64,000 bases of DNA from Thamnaconus septentrionalis. Taxonomy: Eukaryota; Chordata; Actinopteri; Tetraodontiformes; Monacanthidae. Below the pieces are notes generated by a model, which saw nothing but the letters and a program-made list of their open reading frames with translations, did not search any database and was not told the origin of the DNA. Positions 11,262-22,172 of the stretch are shown here, in pieces (position 1 is the first letter of the stretch; each line of letters begins with the position of its first letter). The translations under genes were made by a program, and so were the position numbers. The stretch is taken from assembly GCA_009823395.1 (NCBI GenBank), contig CM020501.1, forward strand, positions 13,935,861-13,999,860, read 5' to 3'.

Positions 11262-13596
11262 CTGTGGGACGCAGACAGGTGGTACAGATGTCTTTTGATT
11301 TTTTAAACTGTGTGAGGCGAGAGCTGCAGTCCTTGTGGTCAAGTCGAGCTGATCTTCGTCCTACTGACTCCGCCTTCCTCGTCGTCACCTCCACCTGCAA
11401 TTATTTCCTCGCCAATTGAAATGATGGCCGCCGCAGAGTGACAGTCCGCGCGATTCCTAATAATCAGCGTGACATCGCTGTCCACTGTCCGCACAATAAC
11501 ACCGGACGGCCCATTATACATCTCTCCAGGGTTTAGCCACATCCCTCAGGTGAATCCGACGATCGGTTAATGGTCTTTCCGGTTAATGAACGGCAGGAGC
11601 GACTCCCATTGGTCGCCACGGTGAGGGGCTTCCTGATGTCCACCGCGGCCGTTCCCCGAGGGGCCGCGTCAGTGTTAGTGGCACTAATAGGCAGGGCACC
11701 TGACATCGCCAAAAAAACGTGGTGCCTGCCGAGGATGCGGCTAACGAGGGTCTGACCTGACCTGTCAATCACTGCAGGGGAAGTTAAATTGCCCCGGTGA
11801 GGACGCCTAAGCACATGTACGTATGCATGCATGCGCCATGCCAAACAACAAACAAGTGACTCGTAATCGCTCTTTATCTCTCACACGCAAGCCTTCACTC
11901 GACAAAGCTTCCCACCGAGGTGGAAACTTTGCCGTCCTCAAAAACAGTGCCACCGCGACGGCCAGGGCAATTTCGCACATTTGCTGCTTTGAGACGTTGA
12001 GGTTGCGGTTTGCGGAGCAGAGTGTGGTGGGTGTCAGCCCACACTGGTAATTTACCACCATCCACCTCTGAGTCGTGTGGCGATGGCTAAAAAATATTCT
12101 ATTTGTGTCTCATGGCTCCCCTCTTATTCACATTTTCTGATCTTTATTATTTTCATGCCAGGCTTAAGACCAGCAGCCTGACACAGTAATTAATAAAAAC
12201 AAACAAACAAACAAAACCACACTGTGGAACTACCAGAAAGTGGGATGTGTTGCTCTTATCGCAGCCTCCCGCGGAAACAGAAGCTCAGTTTTAGCTTCCT
12301 GCTAATGCTAAAATGTTGTCAGTCTTGACGCATTTTGTGTCAAGACTTGAGAAGATGTTGGAACGTTGCTGATAGTGGACACATTCCCCCGCTAGCCAGA
12401 GGGTCAGTACCTGTTTGTCCCTCTTCTATGCTATAGCTAACTGACAGTTATGCTGACTACTGGCCATTAGGTGTCTCTTAGCAGGTGTGTCAGAGCACTC
12501 TGATAAGGTCCTCTAGCAAGTTATTGTCTGTAAAATATTCCTTTTTATAATCTGCAGGTTACCACATTCTTGAATATTTATGTAGTTATTTTTTGAAATC
12601 CTTGAATTTCCCAGATGCTGCTTCATCCACTGGCTTGCTTCTTTCTCCACCTTTATTTTAGTACTCCAATTTGGAATTAAAAATCATGTCAACTGATTTT
12701 TAGTTTTCAAAAATTCTCATTTCCAATAAATGCTGGCTGCATGTTCCTCTCTTCACTCGGAACCACAGCCACCATACCGGTCCCAAAAACGGCAGTCTGT
12801 GCATAATATGATATACATGATGTCGTTACGGTTGCCTAGTGGATTTGTGCACTTGCTACAATAGGGGGCCACGGAGGATGCGCAGGGAGTTGGTTTGTTT
12901 CGCAGCGCAATTGGTGCAAAACTAATACGTCTCACAGTGAAACTTGTATCGCTTTCAAGTACTTTGCTTTCAAGGCCTGCGATCGCAGTGTCAGGATATG
13001 TTCCCTTTTGCTTTTGTGTTCAGCGAGCAAATAATTTCCATTTCAGTTTGATTCATCAGACCTTACAGTTTGTTTGCATGCTTGGTTTCAGCTTGATGCA
13101 GCCGCGTGGGCGGTTTGTTTCCCTGAGTTCAGCGTGTGTCAAGAAACCCTGGGAGAGGAAATGTGCCAATTACCCTTTAATAACCCCTTGAGGCATTTTT
13201 ACACCACTCCACACCGTACTTTTCTAATCAATGAATTTTTAAAGGGGGAATTCTGAGATGTGTTTTGCCTTCCTATATACAGCAAATACGGTTAAAGGTG
13301 CAGACGAGTGTGTTTATTTCTCTTTCTCTGGCTGAGCTCAAGTTCCCTGAACCCTGAGCTGACGGTTTACTGCTCTTAGACTCAAAGTCCCAAGCCCTCA
13401 TATATGAATTTTTAATGCCAGAAAACACTACAAGAGCTGGAACCAGAGACTGTTTTGAACATTTTTTGTTTGATTAAGGCACTAAATGATTCATTAGGCG
13501 TTGGTACACAGAGAGACACTCTTTTCCTCTCCAAAGAATTTTGCTTCTGGCCAAACAAAGTGAATTTCCTGCCGTCACTGAGGACCGCCATCATTA

Positions 13597-13606
13597 CCGC
13601 CGCCGC

Positions 13607-13641
<35 letters not shown>
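13597..13641 (+). repeat. (CCG)4(CTG)11 trinucleotide array
   Basis: Four CCG units pass directly into eleven uninterrupted CTG units (13609-13641). In gene sense this is (CAG)11 then (CGG)4, inside intron 8. Confidence 0.95.
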
Positions 13642-13642
<1 letters not shown>

Positions 13643-15114
13643 CGGATCCCGTGCGGATTGTTTCGGAGAAAATCTTCTCAGACTATGAAAGACGATACCA
13701 GATTTTGGTGTTTTGCTAGCTGACAGCCCGAATTGCCTTTCAAGAACAAATTGCAGCCGTTGCAGGTGCGCCCTGCCGCTTGGTGCGCGCTATTTACTGC
13801 CTCCCTCCCTCAAGTCTGAAATATAAGTCACTCTCTCAGGATACATAAATATAGGTCTCCCTAATGGGGCCAGAGCTCAAGGATCATGTCCCAGGACTGG
13901 AGCCGCAGTTTCACGGCGTCATCTCAGCCATGCTGTGTCCGTCAATGTGAGAGCTGGAAGACGGAAAGTCTCTTTCGGACAGCAGGAACTGGCCAATTGT
14001 ATAATGTGAAGCAGTTATTACGACGTGGCTCATTGGTTGGATCACAGCACTGCCAGTTCATACGCGCTTGAAGGACAAACACACGTTGACACGATGGACC
14101 ACAGCGACGTGTTAATTGGCGGACACGCCACAGTCTAATCAATCGCTCGCGACTGTTTGTCATGACACAGAGGGGGCGATGATCCGGATGGAGTCACCGT
14201 GAGGAGCTTGATTAGATAAAACAAAATCCAACGCAATATTTTATTTCCTTCATCAGATTGAAGATTTTAATTTGCCACAGCATCCTACTCAGCTGTGTTG
14301 GATAAAAAAAGATATGTGATTCTGGAGGAGAGGGTCGAGGGGGGCGTTGGAGAAGGGAGAGAAGCTGCCTCGTGGGGAAAATACATGAATTCTTAATGGC
14401 AGAACAGAACAACTTTGACAGACTTTGCTGTCTTGCCTCTCTAGTCTGTCTGGAGCGCCGTCTCCTCTGTGGAACGCTGACTCTGTGAAGTGCAGTTTGT
14501 CAGGGTCTAACAACAATAAATGGGATGTGCTTTCCAGCATATATTTCCAGGCCTCCGCCGCTGTAATGGGTCTGATCTGTCAGAGGCTGCGGCAGCAGCG
14601 GTGGCGGCGGCGCGTGGTATCATCCATCTCTGCTTTAGCTTATGATCAGGAAAGTGAGCTGTGACCCCGTGACAAACGATAATAATTAAATGGCGTCGGC
14701 CCCTCAACTCTTAACTTGACTTCATTGCCGCATGGCGTGCGTACGCGCACATGCCCGCGCGTTGTGAGGGAGCATTAATGGCGTTGTTAATTATGGCCGC
14801 CGCTTCCGGGGCTGCTGGCCGCTGTCGCACCCGCTTCACTCACTGTCACACCTGCCAGGTGGAAGTGATAGACCGGCTCGGGCCGGCAGCGGATCGAGCA
14901 AATTTGACTTTGCGGCCATGAATACTAATGCAACCACATACGGTAGCGCTGAGCTAGCGGGCTAAAGAAGCCTTTACGGTCCACGGGTGCGTAGCGGCGA
15001 GCGCCACCGCCGAACTCACAGAAAGCGGTTGGAGAAACGAATGAGCGCATTGGAAGAAACGTCCTGTTGCGGGCCGTTGCTTGTGTTTACAAATCCAGGA
15101 TGATCGCTGCAGGA

Positions 15115-15141
15115 TTTTTTTTTTTTTTTTTTTTTTTTTTT
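15115..15141 (+). repeat. 27-nt T-run
   Basis: Uninterrupted T27 on the plus strand, A27 in the transcribed sense. No retroelement body is recognised beside it. Confidence 0.9.
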
Positions 15142-16309
15142 GGCGGCCGAACACAATTATGCGGAGGCATGGACTCGGCCGTGCTTGACAGTCCTCGAGA
15201 CACTAACCAGTGGATTATTTGGATTTTTGTGTTTCCAACACCGACTTTGGGGGGTCAGTTGTAAATGTTTGCCACACGATTTCTGTTGTGTCGGACGTTG
15301 TTGTCATGGTCACAAAGTCTGTTTAGTTCAGAGATTTCTGCGGATGCAGGCGACCGCTGTCACAAAATAGTTTGACAGTTCGACCCGCGTCATTGACGCC
15401 CCCGACCTCTTTATCAGGCACATCTTGCAAGTGCAAGGTACCTCATGGAGTGGATGGTGAGTGTGGGTGTGTATATACTGTATGTACACAGCTTCGAGAC
15501 TGGACGAGCACACACAACCTACTTGAAGTTACTCACCCCCTGCTGGCTTTTGCCGCATCACTGATTTTTTCTTTAATAAATCCTTAGTCAGGTGTCCAGA
15601 ACTGGCCATGGACTAACAGAGTCAAAATTTTTCCAGAAACTCTCAGCGTATAAAGTGGCAAGACATCATCCACGTCCAGTCAACTTGACCACACATGAGA
15701 CGGGCCTGCAGTCATGCATGAGAGCAGCTCGTGACAGCCCAGCAATTGATGTCGGCTTAACTGACGGAGCTGTAACGTTAACTGGCTTCTCATTATTGAC
15801 TTAACATAATTTTCTTTCCTTCCATACATTAAAATTGAATGAAGCGGGCGTCTGAACCTGTCAGTAGTGGACAAGTTAATTAGAAAAACTATTAAGAACT
15901 GCATATTGCAAGCTGCTTATCTGTTAATAAGTTCCAATAAGACTCCGGCACATTACTAATGTAATACTTTTGTGTTTCTTTCCAATGAAGAAGAAGGTGC
16001 GTGAATACAAATTTTAAATGTAAAGTGAAAGTATCCCATGTTGTCATTCTTTTGTAGTACATGGGGTGGACAGATTTGTGACTGTCTGGGCTTCCAGTGG
16101 CTGAATTTAATTTGTGTGGTTGCAGTACGAAAAAGGTGGCAATCACCAGGAGAATATGAGTAGCAGACTAGAATTTTGTAACCACAAATCCGTGACATAA
16201 TCCTCTCATTAATGTTTATGTGCTCTCCCTGTGTGTGTGTGTGCATGCGTGTTCTCTCCAGGTTGTCTTGCTCATTGTCAGTAGGTCTATGTTTTGGATG
16301 CACTTGTTT

Positions 16310-16432
16310 GTCTTTGTGGCCCTGCAACTAGTCCCGGGTGTAACCCCTCCTTCACCCTAAGACAGCTGGGATGGACTCCAGCCCCTTCGAGACCCTGAGT
16401 GCAGGAGAAGCAGTTATACGAGATGGATGGTT
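16310..16432 (+). mobile_element. SINE 3' fragment (degenerate)
   Basis: It matches the 3' half of the full-length copy at 46969-47331: a 'gccctgcaact' segment, then 'aagacagctgggat', 'gactccagcc', 'gaccctgag' and a GGATGG-like tail. It lacks the tRNA-like head and has many changes, so it is old or truncated. It is antisense to sorcs3. Confidence 0.75.
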
Positions 16433-16566
16433 GAAAGGGAAGAAAATAGTCAAAGAAAGTCATTTGATGTTGCAAACCCCCCTCTGACTTTGTGTCAGTC
16501 AATGAAAACCTTCCCCCTACGCCCCATCTCCCCGCCAACGGGCGGCCTCTTTCCCCGCTGGCCTAC

Positions 16567-16746
16567 CTCGTACAGATCCAGCATCTGGTTCCCGCCGATG
16601 CCCCTGGTGGTCTTGAGATTTTCCATGGCCAAGGTGAAGTAGATCCCTCTGGTATCGGACAGATAGAGGTTATAGGTGTCGTTCTGGTTCCACTCCTGCA
16701 CTGCCGCGAATACCTGCTTCTCATCAGTGCTGACAATGTGTAAATC
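16567..16746 (-). CDS. sorcs3: sorcs3 exon 8 (VPS10 propeller core)
   Basis: This 180-nt exon is the longest in the window, with 60 codons in phase 0-0, acceptor gatag and donor gtaggcca. It reads DLHIVSTDEKQVFAAVQEW, then NQNDTYNLYLSDTRGIYF and LAMENLKTTRG, ending DLYE. VFAAVQEWNQNDTYNLY is one of the most conserved stretches in SorCS proteins. NDT is the only N-glycosylation sequon I find in the 521 residues. It continues directly into the VAGIKG of exon 9. Confidence 0.97.
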
Positions 16747-17149
16747 CTATCAGGGAGCAGGGAGAGAGATTAAGAGGAGTTATTGCTGGAGGCAGAGAAG
16801 TGACGGATTAGAACATGCTGATCCAGTGGGACCGGTCATGAGATCAATGTCGGGGTGTGAATATAAATGGCTTCTGACATTGTGGACACCGACGGGGGGC
16901 CTGCCCTGGCTGCAGCACACCTACTGCAAATCACAAGTGAAAGGGAGAGTACAGTGGCTTGTACGTGGCAAAGGTTTGAACAGATCCAGGTGGCTTGGTG
17001 TCATAATGGTCGGGTCTTTTAGGTTAGGTAATGATAATGAATCAATGGAGAAATGTGAATGATAGTGGTGTGAAGTTGTTCAACCTTTGATTCAAACAGC
17101 ACACCCGTGAGTTGCTGGAAGTTACACACAGGTTGGTTCTGGCGCTTAC
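16747..17149 (-). other. sorcs3: sorcs3 intron 7
   Basis: 403 nt between exons 7 and 8, with GT-AG borders (acceptor gatag). Nothing else is recognised in it. Confidence 0.88.
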
Positions 17150-17239
17150 CTTGGCAAGAGAGTATTTGGGAAGTTTGGTTTGTATGAATGGCTCCCTCTT
17201 GTAGGAGACGTAGTAGGTTGCTCTTCCTGTTGTCGGAAC
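17150..17239 (-). CDS. sorcs3: sorcs3 exon 7 (VPS10 propeller)
   Basis: This 90-nt exon encodes 30 codons in phase 0-0, with acceptor tgcag and donor gtaagcgc. The peptide contains GRATYYVSYKREPF and TKLPKYSLAK. YYVSYKR and KLPKY are hallmarks of this SorCS exon. Human SorCS proteins end this segment in LPK, whereas here it ends LAK, a single difference at the exon end. Its phases match exons 6 and 8. Confidence 0.95.
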
Positions 17240-20108
17240 CTGCAAAGCATGAATTAATCATCTCAGTGTTGTCTGTGGTTTAGAGCTTAGGATTTAATTA
17301 AAATGTTCTTTCTTTTGTCCCTCTCTTAGAACTGCTGCGAGAAAATCCACCACTAAGGCAGCGCAGACCCTGTGCCAAGGCCTGATGCTCAAAGAGATCT
17401 ACCGTAATCAAGTCATGTGGTAGGTGAAGGTCCACGCATCAATCTCGTTCCAGATTTCCCTGTTAGTCTTCAAAGCTCTACTCAATGTCGACGATTTGGT
17501 CTTTTATATTTGGGGCCATTTGTAGTGGACCTCACAACTTGCATTCAGAAGACCCAGTCCCAACCAGGTGTCAGTGCTCTTGGTGGCGTCAAAGTGGACT
17601 TTGGTAAATATCTCGTCAGGCAATCAATAGCCTCATTATTCTTTGTCTGCAGAAATCTTTAAGTTGCCTAATCAGGCCTCACCTGCCAAATTGGAAAAAA
17701 AGGTCTTCCATAGGGGGTCAGACGTTCCGCAAACACTCCAATCTATTGGTTAAGCAGGGGGAGCGGGAAACAAGGCTGTCAGCTGTCTGAGAATTGTCAT
17801 TAGCCTCGAGGCCGCCCAAGTCAAACACTTTCTACGCCAGAGAGCAAAGGCGCACCGCAGAGCCACAACCCACTTTTCCTTCTCATCAATAATGACACCA
17901 ATTTCATTTGAGGAAAACCTCCCAATGAAACGTGCGTCTCTGTGCTGAGGAGAGGTGATATCCGTATTAATGTGGTATGACGGGGCAGATTCTTCACACT
18001 CAACGCGCAACTGCTCTTTACAGCTCTAAAGAGAGAAAACAAGCTCGTGGCGGACATAAAGCGAGCTAGATGTGAGCACTGCAGAACAGTCCCACGTGCA
18101 ATTGAGTGAAGGAGCAGTGGATCGATGGATGGCTAACCAGAGGTGGTTTGAACTTTAAGGGGAATTGGTATGATTGATTTCCCCCCACCCTCCCTTCTCT
18201 TCCGCCATCCCTTTCAGAGTCCTTCGTCTGTGACGTGTTCAAATGTAGAGGTGCCAGAATTGAAAGGGGAGGTTTAGCTTGAGTGCCTGTGAGTTTACTT
18301 GGGAGACTTTGCAGAGGTCAAACAGGATTGAAGGTTCTTCAGAGAACGGCTCTATTTCGTTGGGTAATGTGCTGCCAAGGCCAGTGCGGCATCCACAGGA
18401 AGGGCTTTAGATAGCCCAGGTAAGTAGAGAGCTGTGAAATCCTCTTGGTAAAAAATAAATAAACCTTCAGTGGGATCAAAACTCAAAGTGCACCGCCACA
18501 ATCCACATCACGAAAAAAGTAATGAGGGGAAATGATCTCAAAATTGTTGCATTCACAAAATATATTGATGTAAATCATATTCGTTTAGAGTTCCATTTCT
18601 TGCAAGAAACAGTTCAGAAGTATCGTTATCAAGCTATTCAGAGTTTTAGAAAATGATGTGGGAACTAGAATTTCAACATATAATGAGTTAGTTTTCTGCT
18701 GCAGTGGCTGTAGGGTATGTTTCTGTGCTTGTGCTGACATTTTGAAAGACAATAATATTGGAATTTTTGGATTGACGTAATTTCTCTGAAGACGGCGACT
18801 GGCAACACTGTAGACTTTACGCACAGTAACGAGACAGCGAGGGGAAACTCGGGTCACGGCAGCTTGATACACAAGCTCCATTTCAGGCTGTTAAGGGCGT
18901 ATAACATCTGCCAGGACTTGGGATTTTATCTGCAGCTGTTTGCAACTCGGTGTTAGCTGACGCCATCTTAAGTTCAGCCTGCCGTGTCTATTAGTTGCCA
19001 AGCATGGCTGCACAACAGTGAAGTCTTACTTCTTTTACCGGAACAAATTGCACGCGTGGGTTTCCCACATTAATCAATTGGTCTGATGATTCGTTTTAAG
19101 ATGAATGGCGGAGCGGAAATGCTCTTAAATGGCGTTGGACTTATATGAGATCAAGCATGTTGGATGAAAAAAATAATTCAGGGGAAGTGAAGCTGATCCA
19201 GTCCTGACACCTTTCCCTTTTCTAAATGCAAAAGTCAAAAACTAAAGAAGAAACCACCTTTCCCCACCTTTTTTTTTGAAGGTGATTTTTAATGGAATCA
19301 CTGTTGCTGCTGCGGAGCAGCCCCATATTCACGCTGACAACTTCTTGTAATGTATGAAACCTCATTTACACATGTCAAAGTAAATAATATTCATGCTGTG
19401 GAGGAAATTAAAATACGACCCATTTCATGAATCTGCATTACTTTGTATTCAGGGCATTACCATTTCAGAATTTTCTGCTGCACACATGATTATTGTGACA
19501 CAATGGGCCGTGCTGAGGACGAATATTAACACAAAGTGTAGTCCCATGGTAATACAAATGACTGATGCTAAGGTAAAGGTCCTATTTTCCCTCCACTTTA
19601 CTCTTGCAAGCAGAAATATTCATGCAGGCTTTCAACTGAGAATCCCCTCTTTCTTAAATGAGAACATTCACTGACATGACTGAAGAGGCTTTTTTTGTTT
19701 GTTTGTTGGCTTTTTGTGTTGTATTTTGGTCTAAAATTTTCATTAACTTTTGTAAAATGTTAAAACCAATCAAATTTATCAGAAATCTTAATGGACTCCT
19801 TGCTGTCATCACTATTTTTAAGTGTACAGAAATCGCTGATTGATTGACAAAAAATAACAAAAACAAGACAATCTAATTGTTTAATGTAGCAAAAATAAAA
19901 CCAGCAGAGCAATTGATATATCCCCAAGAAAAATGAAACCACACCGCAATCTCAAAACAAACTACTTCTTCAACATGGAATAACAGTTTCTGTTATGCTG
20001 CCCTCATTTCTTTAAGTTCACGTTAAACAAAGCCAGTTTAGTATTCAACACAAACTTGATGCAGTTTGTTCTCCTGCTCTGCTGACCACACATCAAACTC
20101 CGTCTCAC
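17240..20108 (-). other. sorcs3: sorcs3 intron 6
   Basis: 2,869 nt without any recognisable exon, RNA gene or mobile element. Short A/T-rich tracts only. Open frames are under 100 codons and not protein-like. Confidence 0.8.
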
Positions 20109-20227
20109 CTGTATGAAGATGTAGTCGTCCTGAACCACCAATGAGCTGATGTCGATGTACTCGGGGAATGGGTAGTTTCGGTTCGCTTCCGTGCACATCT
20201 GCGCTCTGCATGTGACGTACTGCACAT
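20109..20227 (-). CDS. sorcs3: sorcs3 exon 6 (VPS10 propeller)
   Basis: This 119-nt exon has acceptor gacag and donor gtgagacg. Two bases complete an asparagine codon and 39 codons follow, ending in phase 0. It reads VQYVTCRAQMCTEANRN, with a cysteine pair (VTC and QMC, six residues apart) that probably forms a blade-loop disulfide, then IDISSLVVQDDYIFIQ. The last segment matches SORCS3 well and is the phrase that follows the cysteine pair throughout the SorCS family. Confidence 0.95.
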
Positions 20228-20758
20228 CTGTCACACGGGGCGAGAAGTACAAGGTGTGGAGTGTCTTTGTGTGACTGTCCAATTAAAAACGTTCCCACGT
20301 TGTCCACTTTCAGATACTGTACAGTAGCAACACTGAAGCCAGAAAATCTGTCAGCTCCACTGGTGTCAGTTGGCCACTCCCTCTGGGGAGTATGAAAACT
20401 TTATTGGGAATTAGAGGAATTAGTTTAGAATTTTGCTGTTTTCATTCGTAGTCTAATGCACAACAAAAGGTTTTATGGAAAAAACAGTAAGTGTCTCTTC
20501 TATTAAAGATGTGTTTTTATACCCAGCGTACCAAAGTACCACACTGGGAGTATAATAGCAGTACTTTTTACATTACAATCTTAAGCCTCATCACATATTA
20601 AGGACCTGAGTTGTACTGCCTTTGAAGCACCTGAGACTGTAATAAAAAAAAAAAAAAAAAAAGAAGGCAAATTTGATTTAGAAGTGAGCTGTTTTCTTGT
20701 GAACAGAGGAGCTTAATTCTTCTCATCTCTTTTTGATGTGAACGTTCAGGGTACTCAC
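20228..20758 (-). other. sorcs3: sorcs3 intron 5
   Basis: 531 nt. It contains an A-run at 20644-20662 (a T-run in gene sense) and nothing else recognisable. Confidence 0.85.
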
Positions 20759-20823
20759 TTCCTTCTGGTGTGTGAGCCTCCATGTGGATCAGATCTGACT
20801 CTTTGTCGAGGCCCGCGACGGAC
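20759..20823 (-). CDS. sorcs3: sorcs3 exon 5 (VPS10 propeller)
   Basis: This 65-nt exon has acceptor ctcag and donor gtgagtac. One base completes the tryptophan from exon 4, 21 codons follow, and a final A is completed in exon 6 as AAT (Asn). The peptide SVAGLDKESDLIHMEAHTPE matches a conserved propeller segment; I recall SVAGLDKE as closer to SORCS3 than to SORCS1, which has a different SV-x-G segment. It is the smallest coding exon here. Confidence 0.93.
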
Positions 20824-22098
20824 CTGAGATCGAATTAAAGGACAGAGATGAGATCATTAGAAAGCCAAAGGTGCTTTAGAAGACCATGCAGCAGAGGGAA
20901 TAGTGAAATAAACAGCGGGGTGGATAAGGCTCCACCAGGGGCATTCTGAACTCCGAACTCAAAACAAGAAATTGCACAACAGCTTTCGTTCGTCTGCGGG
21001 AAACTGGATCATGACAGGCTCATCTGCAGTGACTTTAAACCATTTTCCTCCAAGCCACAGTGAAGCAGACGATGGAGAGAAATAGAGAGCTTGTCCTCCT
21101 CCCCGACTGTGCAGCACGGGGTCAGTGCGCAGTCTGACAGCGACTATATCTCTGGGTAAAATCTTGCTTTCCTGCTCATTTCACCGCCCATGGATTAGAC
21201 TGGATGGACGCGGCTTTCACATTGCTCCGAGGCTGACCAAGCCATTGTCTAAATGCAGCCAACTGGAGGCTTGCCCGGCCATCGCTAGCGGGCCCTGTCC
21301 GCTGTTCAGATGTCCTTGAAAGGAGGCCGGCGAACGGCAAAGGCAGCCACGCTATTGTGCGCCAACACTTTGGATTATTCCGTCAAGTATTGCTCGGGAT
21401 ATTTTGCAAGCCGCCGACGATGTAGCCATTGGCAAAGCCGAGTCACCTCGGAGAGACCCAGGGAAGCACTGAGCTGGAAGAGATGCGAGCTCGGCCTGCG
21501 ATGACGGTGCACTTTTTAGCCGTAGACAAGGCGCACTGTGGGGGGTTGCGGTGGGCGGGTTAGCAAACGTGTCTTGGTGACACATGACATGGGGACATCC
21601 AGGATCCACTCCAAAGCCTGTGACACTGTACATGCGTGTCGCTGAAGTGAACAGCAGAAGAGGAAAAAAATTAGGCAGATCTCTGCACCGCTGTTCATTT
21701 ATTAATGGCGCCGTTATTTCACGTGCCCGTACTCAAGCGGGAGGTGCTGTGGGGCGAGTGAGTGTTGACACGCTGTCTGCCAAAAAGCGATGGCGGAGAT
21801 TAATCTCTGACTGACTGCATCGCGGTGGCGGGAAAATGTGCTGAATTCCAGGCGCATCACCAGCCGCCGCCGCCGCCGCCGCCGCCACCGCCGCCGCAGC
21901 AGCAGCAGCAGCAGCTCCTCATTTTCAGCCATCAATATCGCTCGCTCAGTGGTGCAGAACACGAACAACGGCTTCCGCCCTCCCTCGCGAGTGAGCCAAA
22001 ACTTTTTTTTTTTTGGAAAGGGGGTGGGGGCGGTAATAGAAGCGGCGCATAAAAAAACCCAAAGAACAAAAAAAAATGGAAAGCAGGCGATGACTCAC
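20824..22098 (-). other. sorcs3: sorcs3 intron 4
   Basis: 1,275 nt. It holds the CCG/CAG array at 21861-21916 and a short T-run near 22003-22014. No additional exon is seen. Confidence 0.85.
21861..21916 (+). repeat. (CCG)n(CAG)n trinucleotide array
   Basis: About ten CCG/GCC units with one CAC interruption are followed by six or seven CAG units. In gene sense it is CTG then CGG. It lies 183 nt downstream of the exon 4 donor in transcript terms. Confidence 0.95.
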
Positions 22099-22172
22099 CA
22101 GTAGAATCTGTTCGGCGTGACGTGCTCGTGGATGAGTTGCCATTTCCTCCCAAAGTCCACGGAGCTGTAGAG
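22099..22172 (-). CDS. sorcs3: sorcs3 exon 4 (VPS10 propeller, Asp-box)
   Basis: This 74-nt exon has acceptor cacag and donor gtgagtca. It carries 24 codons plus TG, which the next exon's G completes to tryptophan. The peptide LYSSVDFGRKWQLIHEH contains the Asp-box SVDFGRKW, and VTPNRFYW closes the exon as in other SorCS proteins. It follows the largest intron in the window (19.8 kb) and precedes a 1.3-kb intron. Phases fit both neighbours exactly. Confidence 0.95.

Larger units (their letters stand above)
11262..16566 (-). other. sorcs3: sorcs3 intron 8
   Basis: 5,305 nt. It holds an (ACAA)n tract (about 12198-12215), a CCG/CTG array (13597-13641), a GC-rich stretch rich in TAAT motifs (about 14680-14990), a 27-nt T-run (15115-15141) and a SINE 3' fragment (16310-16432) close to exon 8. 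No other exon is recognised. Confidence 0.8.
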
